The notes under the pieces were generated by a model, which saw only the letters and a list, made by a program, of their open reading frames with translations, did no database searches and was not told the DNA's origin. Below, piece after piece: positions 40,865 to 48,978 of a stretch of DNA of 48,978 bases (positions within the stretch are counted from its first letter, which is position 1; each line of letters starts with the position of its first letter). This DNA is from Candidatus Poribacteria bacterium (GTDB taxonomy: Bacteria > Poribacteria > WGA-4E > WGA-3G): positions 1-48,978 of the forward strand of contig VYCT01000307.1 of NCBI GenBank assembly GCA_009843785.1, in the 5' to 3' direction. The translations under genes and the position numbers were made by a program.

Positions 40865-42309
40865 AATCTCTCCAGCAACGCTGTCAAGCGTTCCACAATC
40901 TCTGGATACGTTTCCCATACGTTATTCGTTTCACTCGGATCGTCGTAGATATGATACAGTTGCCCCGGCGTCCCCGGTTTCGGACCGCCATCACGAGGTG
41001 GGGGCCAGCCACCTGAACCTTGTGTTCCCAAGATCAATTTCCAATCACCGTGCCGGATAGAGAAAACGCCTGTGCTGGAATGATGCACAATGGCTTCCCG
41101 CAATGATCTTTCGATCTCTTCACCCAGTAACGCAGGCAGAATGTTGCAACTGTCCTGTCCTGCGTCGTCTGGCACTTCCGTCCCGACAATCGCTGCGCAG
41201 GTCGCCATCAGATCGGTAAGACAGGTTAACGTATCAGTTTCGGTATTCGGTGCGATGACACCGGGCCATCGTGCTATCAGCGGTTCACGGTGCCCGCCTT
41301 CCCAAATATGTGCCTTGTAACCACGCCAGTCACCGCACGATTTATGATCGTAGAGATGATACGGCATTGGGCTGTTATCTCCTTGAATCCTGTCACCGGG
41401 CAAGGCACCGTTATCACTCGTGACAAAGATGAGCGTCTCGTCGGTTTTGCCGGTGCGTTCTAACGCGTCCATAACTTCACCAACCATCCAATCCACAAGC
41501 CATACCAGATCACCACGGGGACCAGCACGACTCTGCCCGCGTGCGAAGTCTGGCACGACTGCCTCTGTGCAAGGTTCGTGCGGTGCAGAGGGGGTCAGAT
41601 AAAGGAAGAAAGGGGCATCCGCATCAGTTTGCCCTTCAATATACGCAACCGCCTTCTCTGCTATAATCGGATCCGCATCCTTATGTTCCCACCCTGCGGT
41701 CATCATACCGGGACGGCTTGTAAACTCTGGCACTTCGTGATAGACATTCGGGATTTCCACAAAAGTGTCGTTCTCAATAAAACCGTAAGGCGGCTGGCAG
41801 GTCGGGCAGCCGGAATTCCCGTAAAAATAGTCAAACCCGATATCCACGGGACCGCCGGTGAGTGGCGCGGTGAAATCAATATGCTCTTCGAGTTCCCGTC
41901 CGGCATTGCCCCACGGCAGCGGGGCATTGAAATCGAAATCGTATCCCGGCACCGTCGAAAATCCGAGTCCGAGATGCCACTTGCCGATACAGGCGGTGTT
42001 GTAACCCGCATCTTTCAGTAATCCAGCGACTGTCAAGCGTTCAGGTTCAATCAGCGGGGGTTCGTAGCCGTAAAGCACACCGTGTTTGAGACGGCTACGC
42101 CAGCAATATCGACCTGTTAAAACGCCGTAGCGTGTCGGTGTACAGACGGCGGAGGGTGAATGTGCGTCCGTAAAACGGATGCCCTCCTGCGCGAGTTTAT
42201 CCATATTCGGGGTCGGAATTTTTGAATCTACGTTGTAGCAGCCGACATCACCGTATCCCATATCGTCTGCCATGATAAAGACAATGTTTGGAGAGGTCTG
42301 TGTGTCCAT
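40837..42309 (-). CDS. Sulfatase with CTPTR modification motif
   Basis: The 490-residue protein has IVFIMADDMGYGDVGCYN with the metal Asp-Asp, a variant modification motif Cys56-T-P-T-R60 (most family members have Ser at position four), GKWHLG, and FVTSDNGALPGD. C-x-P-x-R is still a recognised formylglycine-generating site, so activity is likely. No signal peptide. AGGAG eight bases upstream supports ATG 42309, not the longer reading to 42345. It is 41 bases after the first RDD-PspA gene on the same strand and may share its transcript. Its C-terminal end overlaps the DUF433 gene. Confidence 0.85.
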   Translation of the reverse strand: MDTQTSPNIVFIMADDMGYGDVGCYNVDSKIPTPNMDKLAQEGIRFTDAHSPSAVCTPTRYGVLTGRYCWRSRLKHGVLYGYEPPLIEPERLTVAGLLKDAGYNTACIGKWHLGLGFSTVPGYDFDFNAPLPWGNAGRELEEHIDFTAPLTGGPVDIGFDYFYGNSGCPTCQPPYGFIENDTFVEIPNVYHEVPEFTSRPGMMTAGWEHKDADPIIAEKAVAYIEGQTDADAPFFLYLTPSAPHEPCTEAVVPDFARGQSRAGPRGDLVWLVDWMVGEVMDALERTGKTDETLIFVTSDNGALPGDRIQGDNSPMPYHLYDHKSCGDWRGYKAHIWEGGHREPLIARWPGVIAPNTETDTLTCLTDLMATCAAIVGTEVPDDAGQDSCNILPALLGEEIERSLREAIVHHSSTGVFSIRHGDWKLILGTQGSGGWPPPRDGGPKPGTPGQLYHIYDDPSETNNVWETYPEIVERLTALLERFQQEGHSRM

Positions 42310-42350
42310 TCTAACAACTCCTGAGTGGGTATGGCGATAAGACATCGCGC

Positions 42351-43469
42351 CTATTGTAATTTCGCCTTTAATTCGGCGAGGTCTTTGTCAATGGATGCGT
42401 CTTCTGCGTAGTTTGAGAATTCACGATGCAATTTCACATCTTTGAACTCGACATCCACCTCAGAAGCCGCGCGTGCTAAGGCAGCGGCTTCAGTTACATT
42501 CTGTTCCACTTGCCTCAGAATCTCAAAAGCCTTGCTATCTTGGAGCTCTGTCAATGCTTGGTGGAGGTGTTCGTGAGCATCAACATTTGTGTGCTGTGCG
42601 ATGACCTGATCCCTTTTTCTTTCTGTCTCCTCGGTTTTTTGCTGCAGCGTTTCAAAAAGCGTTGTGAGATGCGCTACAACCCGTTTCTGTTCATTCCATT
42701 GCGCTTTATAACTGCTGGCGAGTCGTCGGTATTCATTCCGTTGTGCCAAATCTTCCCGCGCGAGATCCTCGCGGCCGGCTTGAAGAGCAATGGCGGCTCG
42801 CTCCTCACACCGTTCTGCCTGTGTAATCGCGCCCTCGTGGGCGTTTTGAAACTGTTTTTCAATGCCAATGGAGGCATCAACCTTCTGTTTCGCTTCCGAA
42901 AACCGATCCGTGATTTCATGGATGACATCGCCTAAGACCTTTTCCAGATCGGTTGTTGCGGCTCTATTTTTAACCGCAGACTCGGTTTCATCTTCAGTTA
43001 CAAATTCAACCTGTTTTGTGTCTAATTTAACAACAACGGTCTTGGCAAGTTTATCGCCCATCCGCTGTTTCTCTTTTCCGGTGGCAAACAGCCAGTCAAC
43101 GGGTTGGAATATGCCCGCAAACCGACGAACGAAGGCATCTTTAAAGTTCGCAGGTTCTCCATCCTCCAAACGGATTGTCTGTAGAGATAAAAGTCTCTTT
43201 CCAAACCCACCCCCTTTTTTCACACCATCCATGAAAAACAGACCGAACCCCCACAGAATAAAACTTAGAGTCCCGATACTAACCGATGTCATGTTTGATG
43301 CGTCATGAAAACTTCTAAAACTATCAAAAATCTCAAATAGCACAAGACCGCTAAGAATCAAAACGGCTTGGCAGAGCCCCAAGAATCCTATGTCTAATAA
43401 AAACGCGCCCAGTCGCGTCCATCGGGATGCCAACTTGAACTTTTTCCCTGCAACCTTAATAATAGACAT
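42351..43469 (-). CDS. RDD-PspA/IM30 fusion protein, copy 1
   Basis: Residues 1-150 form an RDD membrane domain: an entry motif VAGKKFKLASR, Arg20 and Asp26 at the first helix, more helices to about 82, then GKRLLSLQTIRLEDG and MGDKLAKTVVV with the last Asp. Residues about 173-372 match PspA/IM30: LEKVLGDVIHEITDR, an ERAAIALQAGREDLARED helix, a long coiled coil and a final LAELKAKLQ. PspA is a membrane-repair/ESCRT-III-type protein that normally binds membranes through an N-terminal amphipathic helix; here the RDD anchor stands there. AAGGAGG supports ATG 43469. It is most diverged from copies 2 and 3. Confidence 0.82.
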   Translation of the reverse strand: MSIIKVAGKKFKLASRWTRLGAFLLDIGFLGLCQAVLILSGLVLFEIFDSFRSFHDASNMTSVSIGTLSFILWGFGLFFMDGVKKGGGFGKRLLSLQTIRLEDGEPANFKDAFVRRFAGIFQPVDWLFATGKEKQRMGDKLAKTVVVKLDTKQVEFVTEDETESAVKNRAATTDLEKVLGDVIHEITDRFSEAKQKVDASIGIEKQFQNAHEGAITQAERCEERAAIALQAGREDLAREDLAQRNEYRRLASSYKAQWNEQKRVVAHLTTLFETLQQKTEETERKRDQVIAQHTNVDAHEHLHQALTELQDSKAFEILRQVEQNVTEAAALARAASEVDVEFKDVKLHREFSNYAEDASIDKDLAELKAKLQ

Positions 43470-43530
43470 CGTTGAAAACACCTCCTTCTATATGAGAATT
43501 TGCGCTTGGTAAAAAAGATGTTAATAAGTA

Positions 43531-43866
43531 CTACGGATCGGTTTCAGAAGGCGGGTGAGCATGATCAGATTCTTCATCCGTGTCTGTTGGGGGTTGTGAT
43601 GGCAATTGTGGCGGGAAAATAAGCGTATCGGTTGTGGACAATTGTTGATGTGTTTTCAATACCGCTTTCAATTCCGCGTAGAATTGCTCGCACTCTTCTT
43701 TCGTGCCAATCAACTCTATGCTGGGCGAGTTTGACAGATTAATATGTAGCTCATACTGACGATGTCGTCCTCTGATTATCTTGATCTGATGGACATACTC
43801 AATATTCACCATCCCTCGGTAAGAGTTCTTATACCTTTCATCCGGATTGATGATCTCAATAAACAT
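43531..43866 (-). CDS. Small protein within the RDD-PspA array, function unknown
   Basis: The 111-residue protein has a beta-rich first part (about 1-70), including NIEYVHQIKIIRG and an IELIGTKEECEQFYAELKAVL helix. A low-complexity tail rich in Pro, Asp, Glu, Ser and His follows (from about 85). No signal peptide or membrane helix. The fold could be PH-like, judging from the strand-helix order only. AAAGGAG supports ATG 43866. It lies 28 bases after copy 2 and 61 bases before copy 1 on the same strand, so it is likely co-expressed with the array. Confidence 0.6.
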   Translation of the reverse strand: MFIEIINPDERYKNSYRGMVNIEYVHQIKIIRGRHRQYELHINLSNSPSIELIGTKEECEQFYAELKAVLKTHQQLSTTDTLIFPPQLPSQPPTDTDEESDHAHPPSETDP

Positions 43867-43894
43867 TATGAAGCTCCTTTCGGCTTTTTTCTTT

Positions 43895-44992
43895 CTACTG
43901 AACTTTTGCTTTTAATTCGGCAAGGTCCTTGTCAAGCGATGCTTCCTCAGCGTAACCCGCGAATTCACGCGCTAATTTCGTGTCTTGGTATTCAACATCT
44001 ACCTCAGCTGCAGCTTTCGCCAAAGTGGCTGCCTCCGTCGCGTCCTGCTCCATCTTTGCAAGTGTCTCAAATGCCTTGCTGTCTTGTATCTCTTTCAGCA
44101 TCTCACGGAGATGAGTTTCGGCATCAACGTTTCTGTGTTTCGCGACGATAGTTGTTTTTTGCCCTTGTGCCTCTGTCATCTTCTGCTGGAGATGCTCCAA
44201 GAGATCGCTCAGTGATCGGACGGTCTGTTTCTGTTCTTCCCACTGTGTTTTATAGTCGGCTGCCAGTCGCCGGTATTCATTCCGTTTTTCCAAATCTTCG
44301 CGTGCCAAATCCTCACGTCCGGCTTTCAAAGAAATAACGGCGCGATCTTGCCACCGATCCGCTTGCAGAACCGCGCCTTCGTAAGCATCTTGAAACTGTT
44401 TTTCAACCCCGATAGAGGCATCAACCTTCTCCCGCGCCTCCGCAAGACGGTTTTTCATTTCAGCGATGGCATTCTCTAAAACCTGCTCTGGATCTTCGGT
44501 TTCAGCTTCAGTCTGTTCCGGTTCCGGTTCAAATTCCACAACAACCGTCTCCGCGAACTTATCTCCGAGGCGTTGCTGTTTTTTACCAAGGAACCAGAGT
44601 AAATCAAAGGGTTGGAGGAGACCCGCGAAACGACGAAGAAAAGCATCTTTGAACGTACACGGTTTGCCATCTTTCAGACGAAGCACTTGTAGTGACAACA
44701 ACTTCTTTCCTATGCCCTGCCCCTTTCTGAAGCCATCGATAAAAAACAGACCAAATATCCACAAAACGACACTGAACAGAAAGGCAAAGATGCTGAGTCC
44801 ACCGATGCTTAGCAACGACTGAGGTGATCCGAAGGATCCTATACCGAATAACAGAAGAGCTACAATTGATAAAAGCAGCCCTAAAACTGATTGCGCGGCA
44901 CCGATAAGCGCGATGTCTATGAAGAGGGCATATAACCGTGTCAGTCGAGATGCTAATTTGAATTTTTTCCCCGCAATCTTAATGGACTTCAT
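43895..44992 (-). CDS. RDD-PspA/IM30 fusion protein, copy 2
   Basis: The 365-residue protein has the same two-domain order as copy 1: MKSIKIAGKKFKLASR, an RDD membrane part with Arg20, Asp26 and GLFFIDGF after Trp78, GKKLLSLQVLRLKDG, then a PspA/IM30 part from about 165 (LENAIAEMKNRLAEAR, AGREDLAREDL) to LAELKAKVQ. It is closest to copy 3. AGGA seven bases upstream places the start at ATG 44992, not TTG 44998. The gap to copy 3 is 51 bases. Confidence 0.82.
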   Translation of the reverse strand: MKSIKIAGKKFKLASRLTRLYALFIDIALIGAAQSVLGLLLSIVALLLFGIGSFGSPQSLLSIGGLSIFAFLFSVVLWIFGLFFIDGFRKGQGIGKKLLSLQVLRLKDGKPCTFKDAFLRRFAGLLQPFDLLWFLGKKQQRLGDKFAETVVVEFEPEPEQTEAETEDPEQVLENAIAEMKNRLAEAREKVDASIGVEKQFQDAYEGAVLQADRWQDRAVISLKAGREDLAREDLEKRNEYRRLAADYKTQWEEQKQTVRSLSDLLEHLQQKMTEAQGQKTTIVAKHRNVDAETHLREMLKEIQDSKAFETLAKMEQDATEAATLAKAAAEVDVEYQDTKLAREFAGYAEEASLDKDLAELKAKVQ

Positions 44993-45043
44993 TTTCAAAT
45001 CCTATAAATCTTTCGTATTATACGACGCACGTTGGATGAATGT

Positions 45044-46138
45044 TTATTGCTGTAGCTTCGCTTTCAATTCAGTGAGATCTTTGTCAATTAATGCTTCTTC
45101 AGCATAACTCGCGAACTCACGCTCTGATTTCATATTCTGATAGGGAATATCTAATTCAGCTGCAGCTTTTGCTAAAGTAGCCGCCTCAGTGGCATCCTGC
45201 TCCATCTTTAAAAGTGTATCAAATGATTCGTTGGCTTGTATCTCTTTTAGCATTTCGCGAAGATGTGCTTCGGCATCAACATTTCTGTGTTTCGCCGCAA
45301 CAGTGGCTTTTTTCCCTTCCGCCTCCATAGTTTTTTGCTGGAAGTGCTCAAGAAGGTTGCTGAGTTCTCGGACGGTCTGTTTCTGTTCTTCCCATTGTGT
45401 TTTATGTTTATCTGCTAATCGTCGATATTCATTTCGTTTTTCGAGGTCTTCACGTGCCAAATCCTCACGCCCTGCTTTAAGAGCAATGAGTGCGCGTTCT
45501 TCCCACTGTTCCATTTGGGCGACAGCACCTTCATAAGCATCCTGAAACTGTTTTTCAACGCCGATGGAGGCATCAACCTTCTCTCGCGCTTCTGAAAGCC
45601 GGTTTTTCATCTCAACGATAGTGTTTTCTAAAACTTGCTCAAGGCTTTCGGTTTCAACTTCAACCTGCTCCGGTTCAGGTTCATATTTTACAACAACTGT
45701 CTCTGCGAATTTATCTCCTAACCGTTGTTGTTTTTCACCAAGCGTCAATAAAAAGTCCATTGGCTGAAAGATGCCAGCGAACCGGCGGACGAAAGCATCT
45801 TTGAACGTACACGGCTTACCGTCTTTCAAACGAAGCACTTGTAAGGATAGCAATTTTTTGCCAAAGCCTTGTCCCTTTCTGAATCCATCTATGAAAAAGA
45901 GACCGAACACTCATAGAGCTATGCTGCTAAAAACAAAAATGCCTAATATGAAACTTTGCCAACCAGTTTCTGGATGATTCCACATTGACGGAGAAATAAT
46001 GTGTCCTATCAACCGCATTAAGAAGAGCGCAATTATTTGCACGACGGTTAGCGAGGTTAAATCTATGAAGAGCGCATATAAGCGCGCCAGTCGTGATCCC
46101 AATTTGATTTTCTTGCCCGCAATCTTAATAGACTTCAT
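45044..46138 (-). pseudogene. RDD-PspA/IM30 fusion, copy 3, interrupted by in-frame TGA
   Basis: Read through one TGA (45911-45913, reverse strand) this gene would give 364 residues, almost the same as copy 2 (365). The stop is codon 76, at SIAL-stop-VFGLFF, where copy 2 has VVLWIFGLFF and copy 1 ILWGFGLFF: tryptophan TGG has become TGA by one base change. Both halves otherwise keep full RDD and PspA sequence without frameshift. A GTG directly follows the TGA, so re-initiation could make a 289-residue C-terminal part. Recent pseudogene, readthrough or sequencing error are all possible. TGA ends other genes here, so general recoding is unlikely. Confidence 0.75.
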
Positions 46139-46273
46139 TGATGACTTCATCCTTTGTTCTATGTGGTCTTAATTGTGTCTCAACAAGTTGGAGAAGAGAG
46201 TGTTGATTTTGGAGACATGTTCAGAATCTTATAACTTTTCTATATTTCTGTTGCCTGTGTCCGGACAAGGTTC

Positions 46274-47458
46274 TTACTTCTGGAATTCTGCCTTCAACTC
46301 AGCAAGGTCTTTATCAAGCGATGCTTCTTCAGCATAGCTCGCAAAATCGCGTTCTAATTTCGTATCCTGATATGCGACATCTACTTCAGCTGCAGCTTTC
46401 GCTAAAGTAGCCGCCTCCGTCGCGTCCCGCTCCATCTTTGCCAGTGTTTCAAACGTCTTACTATCTTGCATTTCTTTCAGCATCTCACGGATATGGCTTT
46501 CGGCATCAATGTTTCTGTGTTGGGCAACGACAACTGCCTTTTTCCCTTCAGCTTCTGTCATTTTCTGTTGAAGATGTTCAAGAAGGTTACTAAGGGATTG
46601 GACAATCTGTTCCTGTTCTTCCTCTTGCTTTTTGTACTGGTCTGCCAATCGCTGGTATTCGTTACGTTTTCCGAGGTCTTCCCTTGCCAAATCTTCTCGT
46701 CCTGCTCTGAGGTTAATAATAGCACGCTCTTGCCATTTTTCCGATTGGGCGACAGCACCTTCATAAGCATTCTTAAACAGTTTTTCGACACCTACAGAGG
46801 CATCAACTTTCTGGCGGGCATCTGAAAGCCGGTTTGTCATCTCAACGATGGCATTCTCTAAAATTTTTTCAGGATCTTCGGTTTCGGTTTCCAACGCTTC
46901 TGGCACTGGATCAAGCTTTACCACAACCGTCTCTGCTAACTTATCTCCCATCCGCTGCCGTTGTTTTCCAAACGTCCAGAAGGAATCCAGGGGTTGAAAA
47001 ATACTCGTCAGACGGCGAACAAAAGAATCTTTAAAGGAACACGGTTTACCATTTTTCAATCGAAGGACTTGTAGGGACATTAATTTTTTGCCGGGGCCCT
47101 GTCCATCGCCGAAGCCATCTATGAAAAACAGAATAGCTGCCCCTATTGCTGCACCGCCCCAGAGTAGAGTGTCTAAACTATAGTTCAGCCACGGTCCGAA
47201 AAGACCAATTATAGACATTTGCACGAGAGGGTATACATCTTCATCTACTTTAGTTTTAGGACCTAATGTCCACAGCAATGCACTGAGCAATCCAATCCGA
47301 ATAAGACTCGGACCAATACCGGAACCCATGGCATCAAACAGAAAAACCAAAATGGATAGCACACCTGCTACGAGCATTCCATCTATCAGAAACGCAAATA
47401 ATCGCGCCAATCGTGATCCTAATTTGAGTTTTTTACCCGCAACCTCAATAAACTTCAT
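46274..47458 (-). CDS. RDD-PspA/IM30 fusion protein, copy 4
   Basis: The 394-residue protein is the longest copy and first in transcription order. MKFIEVAGKKLKLGSR, Arg20 and Asp26 open the RDD part. An extra stretch of about 25 residues, with KTKVDEDVYPLVQM, lies between its helices, and the following helix reads AAILFFIDGF instead of the Trp-containing form. GKKLMSLQVLRLKNG follows, then PspA/IM30 from about 195 (LENAIVEMTNRLSDAR, AGREDLAREDL) to LAELKAEFQK. Topology prediction is less clear here. ATG 47458 has GAGG at a spacing of ten. An AT-rich palindrome lies just upstream. Confidence 0.82.
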   Translation of the reverse strand: MKFIEVAGKKLKLGSRLARLFAFLIDGMLVAGVLSILVFLFDAMGSGIGPSLIRIGLLSALLWTLGPKTKVDEDVYPLVQMSIIGLFGPWLNYSLDTLLWGGAAIGAAILFFIDGFGDGQGPGKKLMSLQVLRLKNGKPCSFKDSFVRRLTSIFQPLDSFWTFGKQRQRMGDKLAETVVVKLDPVPEALETETEDPEKILENAIVEMTNRLSDARQKVDASVGVEKLFKNAYEGAVAQSEKWQERAIINLRAGREDLAREDLGKRNEYQRLADQYKKQEEEQEQIVQSLSNLLEHLQQKMTEAEGKKAVVVAQHRNIDAESHIREMLKEMQDSKTFETLAKMERDATEAATLAKAAAEVDVAYQDTKLERDFASYAEEASLDKDLAELKAEFQK

Positions 47459-47476
47459 CCTAACAAAACCTCTGTT

Positions 47477-47496
47477 ATATATACGTACATATATAT
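47477..47496. promoter_or_regulatory. AT-rich palindrome upstream of the RDD-PspA array
   Basis: ATATATA (47477-47483) and TATATAT (47490-47496) are inverted around CGTACA, 19 bases upstream of copy 4. It may be a promoter -10 region or an operator. No clear -35 was found. Confidence 0.35.
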
Positions 47497-47587
47497 TGTA
47501 GAGTCAGCAAAGGCGAAAAAGGATAGCAAAATAGCCTTCAGAGGCAGGTGCAAGGCACAAGAACCTCGCACCATAATACTACGTTCG

Positions 47588-48646
47588 TTACAGTGTCGGC
47601 ACTGTCACAGCGACTTCGCGCCCCCCTGCATTTGAAGAATCGATAACGCCTTGGATAATAACGTTCGTAAGCATAACGCCATACGGATCAATCGGTGAAG
47701 GTTTCCCCTCGCGGACAGCATCAATAAACGCCGAATCTTCTTCGTGGAATACACTTACAGATTCAAACTTGGTGAACGCTTGATCAAAAATCTCACCGTC
47801 TTTATCGCCATAGACGCGGACACCTTCCTCTGGCCCACGGACCTCGCCAATACCGAGACGTAATCCCGCTTTTTTGCCGAGGAAGATCGTACCACCGAGC
47901 GAATCCATGTTCATGCACCAGCACGTCTTGAAGACCATACGCGCACCGTTTTCAAAGACCACCCAACCGACACCAAAATCTTCTACTTCAGTCTCTTTAA
48001 GTGCGGGGTTCCAGGTATTGTGCAGACTCAGGTAGTTGGAAGTGATACCAGAGACCGCAACCGGCTTCGGGTGTCCCATCAGATAGAGCGCAGTATCAAG
48101 CGCGTAGACACCGATGTCCGCAGACGCACCTAAACCCGCTGTCGCCTTTCGGATAAAACTGCCGCCGGGGTTCCCGCGCCGCCGATCCGCCACGGTCTCA
48201 ACGTAGTAGATATCGCCGAGTGTGCCAGCGTCAACGATCTCTTTTGCCTTAATTACCTGTGGCGAGTACCGGAGTTTCAAGCCGACCATCAATATTTTAT
48301 CGTTTTCTTTTGCGGCGCGCCACATCGCAGCCGCAGCGTCCAACGTCGCTTCCATCGGCTTCTCACAGAAAACATGTTTGCCTGCGTTCAGCGCAGCGAC
48401 TGTCGGTGCGGCATGCACACCTGTAGGCGTACACACGTACACCGCCTCAATTTCGTCCATTTTGAGCATTTCATTGTAATCGGTGAACGTGCGTTTAATG
48501 TCCCATCGTTCTTTCGCGCGCTCCAGGTTTGCAGGGACAAGGTCGGCGGCGGCAATAATTTCAGCACCTTTAATATCAGCAAGTGTGCCGCAGTGTGCCT
48601 GTGCAATACCACCCGCTCCAATCAAACCTAACTTAACTGTTCTCAT
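47588..48646 (-). CDS. Gfo/Idh/MocA-family oxidoreductase
   Basis: These NAD(P)-dependent enzymes act mainly on sugars, inositols and related polyols. The 352-residue protein shows the N-terminal Rossmann motif LGLIGAGGIAQAH, the VYVCTPTGVHA strand, the EKPMEAT motif with the conserved lysine, and a C-terminal beta-sheet domain with GLGASADIGVYALDTALYLMG. GAGGAG precedes ATG 48646. The gene is monocistronic as far as seen, 129 bases upstream of the RDD-PspA array. The substrate is not predictable from sequence. Confidence 0.87.
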   Translation of the reverse strand: MRTVKLGLIGAGGIAQAHCGTLADIKGAEIIAAADLVPANLERAKERWDIKRTFTDYNEMLKMDEIEAVYVCTPTGVHAAPTVAALNAGKHVFCEKPMEATLDAAAAMWRAAKENDKILMVGLKLRYSPQVIKAKEIVDAGTLGDIYYVETVADRRRGNPGGSFIRKATAGLGASADIGVYALDTALYLMGHPKPVAVSGITSNYLSLHNTWNPALKETEVEDFGVGWVVFENGARMVFKTCWCMNMDSLGGTIFLGKKAGLRLGIGEVRGPEEGVRVYGDKDGEIFDQAFTKFESVSVFHEEDSAFIDAVREGKPSPIDPYGVMLTNVIIQGVIDSSNAGGREVAVTVPTL

Positions 48647-48978
48647 TCATATCTCCTCATTCTGTTTTGTATGCCTCTGATTTTAATCATTTATGTTTTG
48701 AAAGTCAAGGGAAAATTGTAGTCGTTTTCGGTTGTCAGTTATCGGTTGTTGGTGAGATGCGTAAATATTTTGTCAACGAATTGTCAGAATCGGGATTTGC
48801 AGGATTGTAAGTAGACGAGACGCGTCAAGTTGTTCGGTATCAAGCAGGTGTATCACCGAATGGAGAAAATTACGCATTTATTTCTCAAACTCACGATAAA
48901 AAATATATTTGACTTTTCTTGGCTTTTTTTGACAAACATGTTAACATATTGACAAATGGGGTCGGCAGCATTCAATAT
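48647..48978. other. Gene-free right end of the window
   Basis: No coding sequence is supported. It contains a TCGGTTGTCAGTTATCGGTT stretch (two near-repeats of TCGGTTGT) near 48730-48750, and two TTGACA hexamers (48929-48934 and 48949-48954). A 10-bp perfect palindrome ATGTTAACAT (48938-48947) lies between them. The latter may belong to a promoter/operator of a gene beyond the window. Confidence 0.5.

Noticed and set aside
45911-45913. Genome-wide reassignment of TGA to tryptophan
   Set aside because: TGA ends other genes (7589-7591, 32741-32743, 40862-40864) and the tRNA-Trp here has a CCA anticodon.

Overview
The window is bacterial chromosome. It has a ribosomal-protein/tRNA block, sigma70-type promoters, Shine-Dalgarno sites and several intrinsic terminators. 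Outer-membrane-type proteins (PorV-like barrel, FlgD-like C-terminal sorting domain) point to a diderm. The mix of PhyH dioxygenases, formylglycine-type sulfatases, a giant Ig-like surface protein and a degenerate AccA-like protein recalls Candidatus Poribacteria or a neighbouring candidate phylum. That placement is inference from gene content; no 16S rRNA is present.

Layout. 1-5150: rpoZ, then tRNA-Thr, -Tyr, -Gly and -Thr, rpmG, tRNA-Trp, secE, nusG, rplK, rplA, a probable L10-type attenuator leader, rplJ and rplL, closed by a terminator. Neither tuf nor rpoBC is in its usual place. 5218-7591: a membrane protein, a medium-chain dehydrogenase and a small membrane protein. 7611-13712: a haem block of hemE, an MBL-fold/TPR protein, hemH, hemY and a five-CXXCH cytochrome. 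13714-15044: a PhyH gene and a leader region with overlapping, opposed promoters. 15045-23913: a surface module made of a 2302-residue secreted Ig-like protein with a FlgD/T9SS-like C-terminus, a PorV-like barrel and a LysM coiled-coil membrane protein. 23976-33366: an AccA-like remnant, two CDP-alcohol phosphatidyltransferases, a TauE-type exporter, a stand-alone MetE core, a lipoprotein, PhyH, a MazG-like protein and a TPR/transglutaminase lipoprotein. 33498-42309: four sulfatases without signal peptides (two are tandem paralogues), a lactonase-type beta-propeller, a PhyH and an orphan DUF433 antitoxin.

42351-47458 is the most unusual region. It is a same-strand array of four paralogues, each fusing an N-terminal RDD membrane domain to a PspA/IM30 (bacterial ESCRT-III) coiled-coil domain, with a small unknown protein between two of them. 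In one copy an in-frame TGA replaces a tryptophan codon. PspA proteins normally reach the membrane through an amphipathic N-terminal helix; here a polytopic RDD anchor occupies that position. A Gfo/Idh/MocA oxidoreductase (47588-48646) follows, then a gene-free end.
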